Below are positions 1-8,422 of a stretch of DNA of 64,000 nt, piece by piece. The position numbers and the translations under genes are program-made. The notes below the pieces were generated by a model that saw only the letters and a program-made list of their open reading frames with translations, ran no database searches and had not been told where the DNA came from. The stretch's first letter is position 1. The number at the start of each line of letters is the position of its first letter. The stretch is from Pantoea agglomerans (lineage in GTDB: Bacteria; Pseudomonadota; Gammaproteobacteria; Enterobacterales; Enterobacteriaceae), in NCBI RefSeq assembly GCF_020149765.1, contig NZ_CP083809.1:124001-188000 (forward strand). The letters are read 5' to 3'.

Positions 1-564
1 TCAGAAACCCAGAATGCGCCGACGCTGTTTATCCGCTTCGCCGACTCTCTGACCGGTCATGACCAGCCGCTGATGAAGCCTGACTCCACCAGCGAATTTG
101 ACTATGAAGGCGAGCTGGCGGTGATCATCGGCAAACCGGCGCATCGGGTGAAGGCCGACGAGGCGCTGAGCTACGTGGCGGGCTACAGCTGCTTTATGGA
201 TGCGACGGTACGCGACATGCAGTTCACCTGGTTTACCGCCGGGAAAAACTGGCCGCAGACCGGCGGCTTCGGCCCCTGGATGACCACGGCCGAGGCGATT
301 GGCGATCCGCAGGCGCTGGCGATCAAAACCTTCCTTAACGGACGGGAAGTTCAGAACGATACCACCGGCAGCATGGTGCATAACGTCGCCAGTATTATCG
401 AGTACATCTCCGCTTTCAGTCCGCTCTCGCCGGGCGACGTCATTTTTACCGGTTCGCCAGGCGGCGTCGGTAAAAAACGCACGCCGCCGCTGTTTATGTT
501 CAGCGGCGACGTAGTGGAAGTGGAAATTGAGAAGATCGGCAGGCTGCGCAACGTTATCGCGTAA
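1..564 (+). CDS. Fumarylacetoacetate hydrolase family protein, 5' end outside window
   Basis: The frame is open from base 1, so the N-terminus lies outside; 187 codons remain of a family usually about 280-300 residues long. What is visible is the catalytic FAH fold: the metal-ligand stretch FDYEGELAVIIGK (Glu at about 36 and 38 of this fragment), the Asp of DATVRDM (about 67) and the C-terminal GDVIFTGSPGGVGKK. Family members hydrolyse or decarboxylate acylpyruvates and related 2-keto acids with Mg2+; the substrate cannot be told here. It ends tail to tail with the next gene, overlapping it by 11 bp. Confidence 0.85.
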   Translation, partial: SETQNAPTLFIRFADSLTGHDQPLMKPDSTSEFDYEGELAVIIGKPAHRVKADEALSYVAGYSCFMDATVRDMQFTWFTAGKNWPQTGGFGPWMTTAEAIGDPQALAIKTFLNGREVQNDTTGSMVHNVASIIEYISAFSPLSPGDVIFTGSPGGVGKKRTPPLFMFSGDVVEVEIEKIGRLRNVIA

Positions 565-2068
565 ACTGCACCACCCGGCTGCGGTTAAGCAGCAGGCGCA
601 GCCGGTTGCCGTCGCGCTCCAGCATAAAGCGCTTTTGCCAGGGGCCGTCCTGCGCGGTCGCCAGCACCCGGTTGCCGCTCAGCGACTGCAGGCTGGCAAC
701 CATCGCCGCCGGGCCGATGCCCATAATCAGCTTCTCCCCCGCAATCTCCAGTTCGCTGCGCCACTGCGGCAGAAACCAGCGTCCCTGCATCGCCTGCAGG
801 CTGGCGCTGTCTGGCTGCGCTGGCGTAAAGCGGCGCGGCGCAGCATGGCCAATTTCGCCGACGATGTCGGCACCTTCCTGGCGCAGCCGCAGCGGAAGGG
901 TGCTGGAGAGCGAGCGCGCGTCGCCGTGCGCGTCGTCGCGCCACAGGGTTTCGCTTGCCCCCAGCCAGGTTGCCGTGTCGCCGTTGATCTCCAGCCACTC
1001 CGCCGCCTGTTCTCCAGTATAGAGGCCGGGCGCGAGAGGGTGCCCTTTCTCCGGCAGCGCCCGGTTAAGCAGCGCCGCCATCACCCGCAGCGCGCTTTCA
1101 GAGGTGGCGACATCCTCCCGGTTCGCCACCAGCGCCACGCCGACCCGGCGCTCAGGGTGCAGCAGAAAATAGCTTTTATAGCCCGCGTGCGAGCCGCCGT
1201 GGCCAAACAGCGTCTGGGTACCGAGCTGGGTAGTGGCCAGGCCCAGCCCGTAGCCGCTGACGCGCCCGTCCGCCAGCAGGCGCGGCGCGCTGAGGCGTTG
1301 CAGCACGCCCGCACCGGGGCCAAGGTCGCTCAGCAGCGCCTGCAGCCAGCGCGTCAGATGGCGCAGGCTGCCGGCTACGCTGCCGGAGGCGGAAAGATGA
1401 AGGCCGGCGCTGGCGAGCTGCCAGCGGCTGCCGTCGAACCAGTAGCCCGGCACCAGACCGGGCACGACGTCGAACCAGCTTTCGGGGGCGGACAGGCTGA
1501 TATCGAGCGGCTGGCAGATATACTGCTGCAGCAGCGCGTCGAAACGCACCCCTTTGGCTTTAAGCGCCTCCTCCACCAGCCGATAGCCGGTATTGGTATA
1601 AGAGACTTCGCTGCCCGGCGGGTAGTTCAGCCCGCTCTCCGCGGCGAGGAACGCCAGCAGGTCGGCGTCGGTGGTGGCGTTATAGACCGACAGCCCGATC
1701 AGCGACAGGGTTTCACGCAGATCCGGCAGCCCGCTCGACATATCCAGCGCCTGGCCGACGGTAACCTGCCCGCTGGCGCCGCGCAGCTGCGGCAGGTGAT
1801 CGGCCAGCCTGTCGTCAGGCGACAGATAGCGGCGGCCCGGCCCGGTTACCAGCGCAGCGAAAAGATGTTTGGTGAGCGAGGCGTAGCGCACCACGCTGTC
1901 GAGGGTAAACGGCGTCTGCTGCGCCAGATCCGCCAGCCCGGCGCAGTGCGTCGAATGAACCTGACGGGCGTCGAACAGCATTATCGCGCCGCCTGGCGCG
2001 CCGGGCCGTCGCCAGCCCTGAACGATCTCGTCGGCGACCGCCGCCGCCTGCTGCCACTCCAGCGTCAT
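554..2068 (-). CDS. D-aminopeptidase-like serine hydrolase (peptidase family S12)
   Basis: 504 residues. The penicillin-recognising fold shows Ser64-Leu-Thr-Lys67 (SxxK), Tyr157-Thr-Asn159 and His290-Gly-Gly, spaced almost as in the D-aminopeptidase of Ochrobactrum anthropi, and the protein continues about 200 residues past the catalytic domain, as that three-domain enzyme does. Such enzymes release N-terminal D-amino acids from short peptides. I chose the ATG at 2068 because it overlaps the stop of the upstream ABC ATPase gene by 4 bp (ATGA). An in-frame upstream start at 2203 would run deep into that gene. Last gene of the peptide importer operon. A D-esterase or beta-lactamase-like activity is an alternative. 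Confidence 0.8.
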   Translation of the reverse strand: MTLEWQQAAAVADEIVQGWRRPGAPGGAIMLFDARQVHSTHCAGLADLAQQTPFTLDSVVRYASLTKHLFAALVTGPGRRYLSPDDRLADHLPQLRGASGQVTVGQALDMSSGLPDLRETLSLIGLSVYNATTDADLLAFLAAESGLNYPPGSEVSYTNTGYRLVEEALKAKGVRFDALLQQYICQPLDISLSAPESWFDVVPGLVPGYWFDGSRWQLASAGLHLSASGSVAGSLRHLTRWLQALLSDLGPGAGVLQRLSAPRLLADGRVSGYGLGLATTQLGTQTLFGHGGSHAGYKSYFLLHPERRVGVALVANREDVATSESALRVMAALLNRALPEKGHPLAPGLYTGEQAAEWLEINGDTATWLGASETLWRDDAHGDARSLSSTLPLRLRQEGADIVGEIGHAAPRRFTPAQPDSASLQAMQGRWFLPQWRSELEIAGEKLIMGIGPAAMVASLQSLSGNRVLATAQDGPWQKRFMLERDGNRLRLLLNRSRVVQFTR

Positions 2069-2805
2069 GCCGGCTCCTCCAGCCCAATGCTTAAATCGAA
2101 AAGCTGCGCGGTATGCGGATGATGGAGACGCCGCGCGCGCAGATCCTCCGCGCTGAGCTGTTCCACCATTTCGCCATGCTGCATCACGCCGATACGCTGG
2201 CAAAGATGGGTGACGACCGCCAGATTATGCGTCACCAGAATATAGGTAAGATTGCGCGCGCTGCGCAGATCGCTGAGCAAATTGAGAATTTCCGCCTGTA
2301 CCGAAACGTCCAGCGCGGAGGTGGGCTCATCCAGCAGCAGCACTTCCGGTTCGGCGATCAGCGCGCGGGCGATCGCCACGCGCTGACGCTGGCCGCCGGA
2401 AAGCTGATGCGGATAGCGAAAGCGCGCCGCGGCGGGCAGGCCGACGTCGCTCAGCGCCTGACTGATGCGCTGCTCGGCGCGATCGAGGCGGTGTACCAGC
2501 AGCGGCTCATGCAAAATGCGGTCGATTGTCTGGCGCGGATGCAGCGAGCCGTAGGGATCCTGAAACACCATCTGCACCTGACGAAAAAAGGGCCGGCCGC
2601 GCCTGGCGGTCAGCGCCATGCCGCCAAAGCGGATCTCACCGCGCCAGTCGTGATTAAGGCCCGCCAGCGCGCGCAGCACCGTCGATTTGCCCGAGCCGCT
2701 TTCGCCTACCATGCCGAAGCTCTCGCCGCTGCCGACCTGGAACGAAACCGCTTTAACGGCGCGGTGCGCGCCGAAGTTTACGTCCAGCTTATCGATCTCA
2801 AACAT
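2065..2805 (-). CDS. Peptide ABC transporter ATP-binding protein, DppF/OppF type
   Basis: 246 residues. Walker A GESGSGKST near residue 35, signature LSGGQRQR near 140, and Walker B with the adjacent LLLDEPTSALD near 160 identify an ABC ATPase of the peptide/nickel importer class. It should pair with the following ATPase to power the two permeases encoded upstream in the operon. It is shorter than DppF (about 330 residues): it lacks most of the C-terminal extension that often carries an iron-sulfur cluster motif. The gene lies 9 bp downstream of its partner and overlaps the hydrolase gene by 4 bp, so translation is probably coupled. Confidence 0.88.
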   Translation of the reverse strand: MFEIDKLDVNFGAHRAVKAVSFQVGSGESFGMVGESGSGKSTVLRALAGLNHDWRGEIRFGGMALTARRGRPFFRQVQMVFQDPYGSLHPRQTIDRILHEPLLVHRLDRAEQRISQALSDVGLPAAARFRYPHQLSGGQRQRVAIARALIAEPEVLLLDEPTSALDVSVQAEILNLLSDLRSARNLTYILVTHNLAVVTHLCQRIGVMQHGEMVEQLSAEDLRARRLHHPHTAQLFDLSIGLEEPA

Positions 2806-2814
2806 AGCTTTCTC

Positions 2815-3642
2815 CTAATCGCGCCATGCGGCGTCGCGCTGCAGCGTCGGCAGCCGCGCGCGCGGGTGGCGCAGCGATGGCAGGCAGGCCAGCAGCCCCT
2901 GCGTATAGGGATGCTGCGCCTGGTGCAGCTGGTGGGCATCGAGCTGCTCGACGATACGTCCGGCGTACATCACCGCCACGCGGTCGCAGAAGTGTGACAC
3001 CAGCGGCAGGTCGTGGCTGATCAGAATCAGCCCCATGCCGCGCGCCGACACCAGGTCGTCAATCAGGCGCAGAATCTCGGCCTGCACCGTGGCGTCGAGC
3101 GCGCTGGTGGGTTCATCGGCAATCAGCAGTTCGGGATCGGGCGCCAGCATCATGGCGATCATCACGCGCTGCCCCATGCCGCCGGAAACCTCATGGGGAT
3201 AGCGCAGCGCCACAGCGGCGGGGTCGCGGATTTTCACCTGTTCCAGCAGGCCGATCGCCGCCTGCATCGCCGCTTTTCTGCTGCCGCCTTTGTGCTCGCG
3301 CCAGGCTTCGGCGACCTGCTGGCCGATAGTCATCACCGGGTTAAGAGAATATTTCGGATCCTGCAGAATAAAGCCGACGCGTCTGCCGCGAACCTGCCGC
3401 AGCGTTTTCTCGCTGGCGCCCAGCAGGTTGATGCCGTCAAAACGCAGCGCGTCGGCGCTGACCTCGGCGTTGCCGGGCAGCAGCTGCATCAGGCTGCGCG
3501 CGGTGAGCGATTTGCCCGAGCCGCTTTCGCCGACGATAGCGAATTTCTCTTTGCCGACGCTAAAGCTGACGCCGCGCACCGCTTCGACCCTGTCAGCGCG
3601 GCTGCGAAAGGCGATGCGTAGGTTCTCAATTTCCACCAGCAT
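2815..3642 (-). CDS. Peptide ABC transporter ATP-binding protein, DppD/OppD type
   Basis: 275 residues. Walker A GESGSGKS near residue 38, a signature loop in the variant form VSGGMGQRV near 150, and LLIADEPTSALDATV near 170. It ends with the HPYTQGLLACLPSL segment typical of OppD/DppD proteins. The start abuts the stop of the permease gene (3643) with no spacer, indicating one transcript. It supplies the second nucleotide-binding domain of the importer. Confidence 0.88.
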   Translation of the reverse strand: MLVEIENLRIAFRSRADRVEAVRGVSFSVGKEKFAIVGESGSGKSLTARSLMQLLPGNAEVSADALRFDGINLLGASEKTLRQVRGRRVGFILQDPKYSLNPVMTIGQQVAEAWREHKGGSRKAAMQAAIGLLEQVKIRDPAAVALRYPHEVSGGMGQRVMIAMMLAPDPELLIADEPTSALDATVQAEILRLIDDLVSARGMGLILISHDLPLVSHFCDRVAVMYAGRIVEQLDAHQLHQAQHPYTQGLLACLPSLRHPRARLPTLQRDAAWRD

Positions 3643-4539
3643 TTAGCGCTCCCTGGGATCGAGGACGTCGCGCAGACCGTCGCCGAGAAAGTTAAAGGCC
3701 AGCGAGGTGAGAAAAATGGCGATGCACGGCATCAGCGGCACCCACCATTCGCTGAAGAGAAAGCGGCGCGCGGTCGCGATCATCGTGCCCCATTCCGGCG
3801 ACGGCGGCTGCGCGCCCATGCCGAGGAAACCGAGGCTGGCGGCGGTAATAATGATTGAACTCATATCGAGCGTGACGCGCACGATCAGGCTCGGCACGCA
3901 CAGCGGCATAATGTGGCGCAGAATAATGCGCAGCGGCGAGGCGCCGGTCAGGCGGCTGGCGGCGATAAAGTCGCTGTGGCGAAACTGCAGCGTCTCCGCG
4001 CGCGCCAGTCGGGCATACGGCGGCCAGGCGGTAAGGGCGATCGCCAGCACCGCGCTCTCGACCCCCGGCTTGAGCGCGGCGACGAAGGCCAGCGCCAGGA
4101 TCAGGCGCGGAAAGGCGAGAAAAATATCGGTGATGCGCATCAGCGCCTTGTCGACAAAGCCGCCGAGATAGCCGGCGATACAGCCGATCAGCAGGCCGAG
4201 CGGAGCGGTGAGCGCCACAACGGCGATCACCATGCCGAGCGTGGTGCGGCCGCCGTAAATAATACGCGTCCAGAGGTCGCGCCCCAGCTCATCGGTTCCC
4301 AGCCAGTGCGCGGCGGAGGGCGCGGCCAGACGGTTTTCCAGATGCTGCGCGCCGGGATCGTAAGGGGTGAGCAGCGGCGCGGCGATCGCCAGCAGCAGCA
4401 TCAGCAGAATAACCGCCATGCCGCCTGTTGCCAGCGGATTGGCGCGCAGGTTCAGCCACAGGCGGTAGCGGCGTCCCCACACCGCCTGCCGGCGGTTGGC
4501 CGGCGAATCGGCGAGCAGCCAGTTGCGTGAAATAAACAT
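3643..4539 (-). CDS. Peptide ABC transporter permease, DppC type
   Basis: 298 residues. The N-terminal extension before the first membrane helix (about residues 33-55) and the periplasmic stretch with YDPGAQHLENRLA and HWLGTDELGRDLW are hallmarks of DppC/OppC permeases. The cytoplasmic EAA loop lies near residues 200-225 (AASRLTGASPLRIILRHIMP). Expected six membrane helices in the inner membrane. Its start overlaps the last base of the DppB-type gene, so the two permease subunits are translationally linked. Confidence 0.9.
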   Translation of the reverse strand: MFISRNWLLADSPANRRQAVWGRRYRLWLNLRANPLATGGMAVILLMLLLAIAAPLLTPYDPGAQHLENRLAAPSAAHWLGTDELGRDLWTRIIYGGRTTLGMVIAVVALTAPLGLLIGCIAGYLGGFVDKALMRITDIFLAFPRLILALAFVAALKPGVESAVLAIALTAWPPYARLARAETLQFRHSDFIAASRLTGASPLRIILRHIMPLCVPSLIVRVTLDMSSIIITAASLGFLGMGAQPPSPEWGTMIATARRFLFSEWWVPLMPCIAIFLTSLAFNFLGDGLRDVLDPRER

Positions 4540-5552
4540 TATTTTACCCGTGGATCGCAGAGTCGATAGAGAAGGTCGGCGAGCTGGTTGAGCAGCACGT
4601 AAACCGTGCCGACCAGCAGCGTGGCGCCCACCACCGGATTCATGTCGGCGTTCATCAGCGACGTGGTGAGATACTGTCCGAGGCCCGGCCAGGCGAAGAC
4701 ATTTTCCGTCACCACCGCCCCCTCCAGCAGCCCGGCGTAGGTCAGCGCCAGCACCGTGACCAGCTGCACCGCCACCGTGGGAAAGGCGTGGCGCCAGATA
4801 ACGCGGCGTGACGACAGCCCCTTGGCGCGCGCGGTAATCACAAACTCGCCGCTGAGCGCGTTGAGCATAAAGGTGCGGGTCATACGCGTGATGTAGGCCA
4901 TGCTGAAGTAGGCGAGGATGCAGACCGGCTGCGCCATGTGCGCCAGCGCGTCGCGGAAGGCGTCATATTCGCCCGCCAGCAGCGAATCGATGGTGAGAAA
5001 TCCGGTGACCTGCGGGATCATATCCTGCCAGATAATATCCTGCCGCCCTGGCCCCGGCGCGATGCCGAGCACGGCGTAGAACAGCAGCAGGCTGAGCAGC
5101 GCCAGCACGAACACCGGCAGCGAATGGCCCGCCAGACAGATCACGCGAATGGTCTGATCGAGCCAGCTGCCCTGACGCACCGCCGCCCAGACGCCGAGGG
5201 GAATGCCGATCAGCGCGGCGATCACAATCGCCGCCGTCGCCAGCTCCATGGTGGCCGGAAAAAAGCGGGCGATATCGCTGACGACGCTGTTTGAGGTCAG
5301 CACGGAACGGCCCAGGTCGCCGTGCAGCAGCTGGTTAAGATAGTGGCCGAACTGCACGTAGAGCGGCTGGTCTAGCCCCATCTCCGCGCGCACGCGCTCC
5401 ACCACCGACTGCGGCGCGTTGTCGCCGACTGCCGCCAGCACCGGATCGGTCGGCATCACCCGACCGATAAAGAAGGTCAGCACCGTCAGGCCGAACAGCG
5501 TCAGCAGCAGGCTGCCCAGCGAGCTGACGCCGCGTGTTATCGCGCCCGTCAC
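4539..5552 (-). CDS. Peptide ABC transporter permease, DppB type
   Basis: 337 residues from a GTG start. Features: first helix LLLTLFGLTVLTFFIGRVMP, the DPVLAAVGDNAP periplasmic segment, an EAA loop near ITARAKGLSSRRVIWRHAFP, and the C-terminal DLLYRLCDPRVK typical of DppB/OppB. The GTG at 5552 was chosen over an ATG at 5579: it makes a 4-bp GTGA overlap with the stop of the binding-protein gene and follows an AGGTG ribosome binding site about 9 bases upstream, whereas the ATG lies inside the preceding gene by 31 bp. Confidence 0.88.
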   Translation of the reverse strand: MTGAITRGVSSLGSLLLTLFGLTVLTFFIGRVMPTDPVLAAVGDNAPQSVVERVRAEMGLDQPLYVQFGHYLNQLLHGDLGRSVLTSNSVVSDIARFFPATMELATAAIVIAALIGIPLGVWAAVRQGSWLDQTIRVICLAGHSLPVFVLALLSLLLFYAVLGIAPGPGRQDIIWQDMIPQVTGFLTIDSLLAGEYDAFRDALAHMAQPVCILAYFSMAYITRMTRTFMLNALSGEFVITARAKGLSSRRVIWRHAFPTVAVQLVTVLALTYAGLLEGAVVTENVFAWPGLGQYLTTSLMNADMNPVVGATLLVGTVYVLLNQLADLLYRLCDPRVK

Positions 5553-7144
5553 GCTTTTTTCACCTGCTGATAGGGCCACTGCTCCAGCACGGTCATATGA
5601 ACATCAGAGAGATTTTTCGCGCAGGCGGTGGTCTGGATCTGCTGCATCATAAAAATAAACGGACTCTTCTCCCGATGCTGCTGCTCTATTTTTTTATACA
5701 GCGCGAGGCGCTGCACCGGGTCGCTTTCGTGCAGCGCCTGAGCGGTGAGCTGGTTAAATTCGTCGTCTGACCAGCCGCAGCGCCAGGCCAGGGTGCGGTT
5801 GCGCGCGCCGGTGGTGTTGTCGGTATTGACGCAGAAGGCCTCTGTATTGGAGTGGGGATCGAAGTAGTCCGCGCCCCATGAGGTGATCGCCAGCTGATGC
5901 TGACGCGCGCGCATTTTGGTCAGCACCTGACGGTTCTCCGAGGCGATGAGCGACACCTTAATGCCGATAGCGCCGAGCTGGGTCTGAATCGCCTGGGCGA
6001 TATCGGGATAGGGCTGCATCGAGTAGTGGTCGAGGGTAATTTCGAAGCCGTCCGGGTAGCCCGCTTCCGCCAGCAGCGCTTTCGCTTTGTCTACGTCGCG
6101 GTGGAAAGGCGCGTCGTCGAGCGCCGCCGGAAAGCCGGACGGTAGAAAGCTCTGGTGTACGTTGTAGGTCAGCGACAGGATATTTTTCTGGATGCTGTCG
6201 TAGTCGATCGCCCATTTCAGCGCCTGCCACACCTGCGGCTTTTGCAGCTGCGGGTGCGTGGTATTACAGGACATCAGCATAATGGCGGAAAGCGGCTGCT
6301 TCACCAGCGTTACGTCGCTGGCGGACTGCAGCGGTTTCAACTGCTCGGTAGTGAGATCGTAGGCGACGTCCACATCGCCTTTTTGCAGCATCAGCGACTG
6401 CGCGGCGGGGTCGGCGATATGTTTGAGAATGACGCGCTTGATGGCGCTCTTGCCTGCGTACTGCGGGCTCAGCTCCAGGATCACCGTTTCGCTCGCCTTC
6501 CAGCTGCGCAGCGTAAAGGCACCTGAGCCGGCGCTGTGCTGCTTCAGCCAGGCGTTGCCGAGATCGTTGTTCTGCTGGTTGGCGAGGCAGGCTTTTTTCG
6601 ACACGATGCTGCCGACCGTGGCGGAGAGACAGTAGAGCAGAAATGACTCCGACGTGGGCGCGCCCAGCGTCATCTCCAGCGTATGGGCATCTTTCGCCGT
6701 CACTTTGCTGGTGACATTCTCTTTAGTAAAGCCGAACTGGTTAATGATAAAGGCCGGGCTCTTGTCGAGCTTAACGATGCGCTCGATGGAAAAGGCCGCA
6801 TCCTCGGCGGTGAGCGGCGTGCCGTCGGCGAAGGTCGCGGCCGGATCGAGATGGAAAGTAAATACCGAACCGTCGGCGTTTGCTTCCCAGCTTTGCGCCA
6901 GCATGCCGATAACCTTATCCGCCTGCTGCGGATCGGGCTGCACCAGCTTCTGGTAGAGGTTGCCGCAGATCTGACCGCCGGTGGCTTCAAAGCTTTCATG
7001 CGGGTCGAGACTGGTCATATTGTCGAGCTGCATCGCCATAACCAGCATGCTGGGGGGCGTGGCGGCAAAGGCGGTGTTAAGGCTCAGCCAGGATAAAAAG
7101 GGCGCGGCGGTGCATCCTGCGATAAAGCGTCTTCTGGTGACCAT
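5549..7144 (-). CDS. Peptide ABC transporter substrate-binding protein (SBP family 5)
   Basis: 531 residues, the usual size for cluster C binding proteins. The N-terminus has a twin-arginine-like signal (TRRRFIAG) followed by a hydrophobic stretch and AFA cleavage site, so export as a soluble periplasmic protein by Tat or Sec is likely. Family 5 marks include ANADGSVFTFHLDPAATFADG, AKALLAEAGYPDGFEITLDH and the C-terminal YKKIEQQHREKSPF. First gene of the operon; it presumably captures di- or oligopeptides and sets the transporter's specificity. The neighbouring peptidases suggest peptide ligands, but the ligand itself cannot be read from the sequence. Confidence 0.88.
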   Translation of the reverse strand: MVTRRRFIAGCTAAPFLSWLSLNTAFAATPPSMLVMAMQLDNMTSLDPHESFEATGGQICGNLYQKLVQPDPQQADKVIGMLAQSWEANADGSVFTFHLDPAATFADGTPLTAEDAAFSIERIVKLDKSPAFIINQFGFTKENVTSKVTAKDAHTLEMTLGAPTSESFLLYCLSATVGSIVSKKACLANQQNNDLGNAWLKQHSAGSGAFTLRSWKASETVILELSPQYAGKSAIKRVILKHIADPAAQSLMLQKGDVDVAYDLTTEQLKPLQSASDVTLVKQPLSAIMLMSCNTTHPQLQKPQVWQALKWAIDYDSIQKNILSLTYNVHQSFLPSGFPAALDDAPFHRDVDKAKALLAEAGYPDGFEITLDHYSMQPYPDIAQAIQTQLGAIGIKVSLIASENRQVLTKMRARQHQLAITSWGADYFDPHSNTEAFCVNTDNTTGARNRTLAWRCGWSDDEFNQLTAQALHESDPVQRLALYKKIEQQHREKSPFIFMMQQIQTTACAKNLSDVHMTVLEQWPYQQVKKA

Positions 7145-7334
7145 TTTAACTCCAGGTTATTGATTAATAAAATTAAAAAATAAAATCGCGCTGTTATTTA
7201 GCTTGACAGTCGTCTGGCCGCAGGCGATTAATAATCGCTCTCATCGCCGCATAAAACGCCTGCTCTGTTTTGGTGCGTCCGCGCCGCCTGCATGCCGCTT
7301 TTGTGCAATACCCTTTGCAAACGGAATCTAAAAA
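7145..7334. promoter_or_regulatory. Divergent promoter region, peptide importer operon / dipeptidase
   Basis: 190 bp without a gene separate the oppositely oriented binding-protein and dipeptidase genes, with an AT-rich half next to the importer (7150-7200). This must hold the promoters of both units and is the natural place for the LysR protein encoded at 8423 to bind. I cannot name exact -35/-10 boxes with confidence. Confidence 0.5.
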
Positions 7335-8420
7335 ATGTCGGAAAATCATCATCAGGCATGGCCGGAAGTTCCCGTATTTGATGGTCACAACGACGTACTC
7401 TGTCGGCTGTGGCAGCATCATCGCCCGGATGCGGTCAACGCGTTTCTACAGGGAACGCCGTCGGGCCAACTCGATTTTCCGCGCCTGCGCCAGGGCAAGA
7501 TGGCGGGCGGCATTTTTGCCGCCTGGGCGCCCGGGCACGCCTCTCTCGCCGCTGCGGACGACGGAAGTGCTGCAAGAAGCGCGCCATCTCCCGTTTCTCT
7601 TTCTGAAGAGGCGACCGCCACCGCGCGCGACGCCACCTTCTCTATGCTGGCGCTGCTGTTGCGCATCGAGCAGGCCACGCAGCAGATTAAAATCTGCCGC
7701 AGCGTGCAGGAGATCCGCGGCTGCATGGCCAGCGACAGGCTGGCAGTGGTGATGCATATTGAGGGCGCGGAGGCGCTGGACGTCGATGGCGAGCTGCTCG
7801 ATATCCTCTACGCCAGCGGTCTGCGCAGCCTGGGGCCGCTCTGGAGCCGCCCTAACCAGTTCGGCGAGGGCGTTCCCTTCCGCTATCCGTCGTCGCCCGA
7901 TACCGGCAACGGACTGACCGAGGCGGGCAAGGCGCTGGTGCGCCACTGCAATCGACGCCGCATTCTGGTGGATCTCTCCCATATGGATGAAAAAGGCTTC
8001 TGGCACACCGCTGCTATCAGCGACGCGCCGCTGGTGGCGAGCCATTCGAACGCCCACGCGCTTAGCGCGCAGTCGCGTAATCTCACCGATCGCCAGCTGG
8101 CGGCGATTGCCGAGACGCGCGGCTTTGTCGGGGTGAATTTCGCCGTGCCTTTTCTGCGCGAAGACGGCAGGCGCGACGCGCCCACCAGCCTCGAAGAAAT
8201 TGTTCGCCACGTTGAGTATCTTCTCGACAAGGTCGGCGAAGATGGCGTTGGTTTTGGCTCCGATCTCGACGGCGCCACCATGCCGGATGACTTCCGCGAC
8301 GTAGCCGGTTTCCCTCGGCTGGTCGCCGCCCTGGCGGCGCGCGGCTATAGCCCTGAACTGCTGCATAAAATTTGCTATGGCAACTGGCTGCGCGTGCTGG
8401 AAGCGACCTGGGGCGAATAA
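7335..8420 (+). CDS. Membrane-dipeptidase-family dipeptidase (M19)
   Basis: 361 residues. Renal-dipeptidase motifs appear in order: the first metal pair in VFDGHNDVLCRL (His-x-Asp near residue 18), the bridging Glu in HIEGAEAL (near 142), the His of VDLSHMDEKGFW, the His of VASHSNAHAL, and the Asp of GFGSDLDG near 310. This zinc TIM-barrel family cleaves dipeptides and often accepts a D-residue at the C-terminal side. Divergent from a peptide importer that also carries a D-aminopeptidase-like enzyme, it probably works on imported dipeptides in the cytoplasm (no signal peptide seen). The ribosome binding site before ATG 7335 is weak. Confidence 0.88.
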   Translation: MSENHHQAWPEVPVFDGHNDVLCRLWQHHRPDAVNAFLQGTPSGQLDFPRLRQGKMAGGIFAAWAPGHASLAAADDGSAARSAPSPVSLSEEATATARDATFSMLALLLRIEQATQQIKICRSVQEIRGCMASDRLAVVMHIEGAEALDVDGELLDILYASGLRSLGPLWSRPNQFGEGVPFRYPSSPDTGNGLTEAGKALVRHCNRRRILVDLSHMDEKGFWHTAAISDAPLVASHSNAHALSAQSRNLTDRQLAAIAETRGFVGVNFAVPFLREDGRRDAPTSLEEIVRHVEYLLDKVGEDGVGFGSDLDGATMPDDFRDVAGFPRLVAALAARGYSPELLHKICYGNWLRVLEATWGE

Positions 8421-8422
8421 CC

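Noticed and set aside
527..2122. Long plus-strand open frame opposite the D-aminopeptidase-like gene
   Set aside because: Arg/Gln/Ala-rich composition typical of the reverse strand of a GC-rich gene; no motifs.
5549..7144. Lipoprotein signal in the peptide-binding protein (Cys after RRRFIAG)
   Set aside because: The Cys is too close to the N-terminus and followed by the hydrophobic core, so a Tat/Sec signal fits better.
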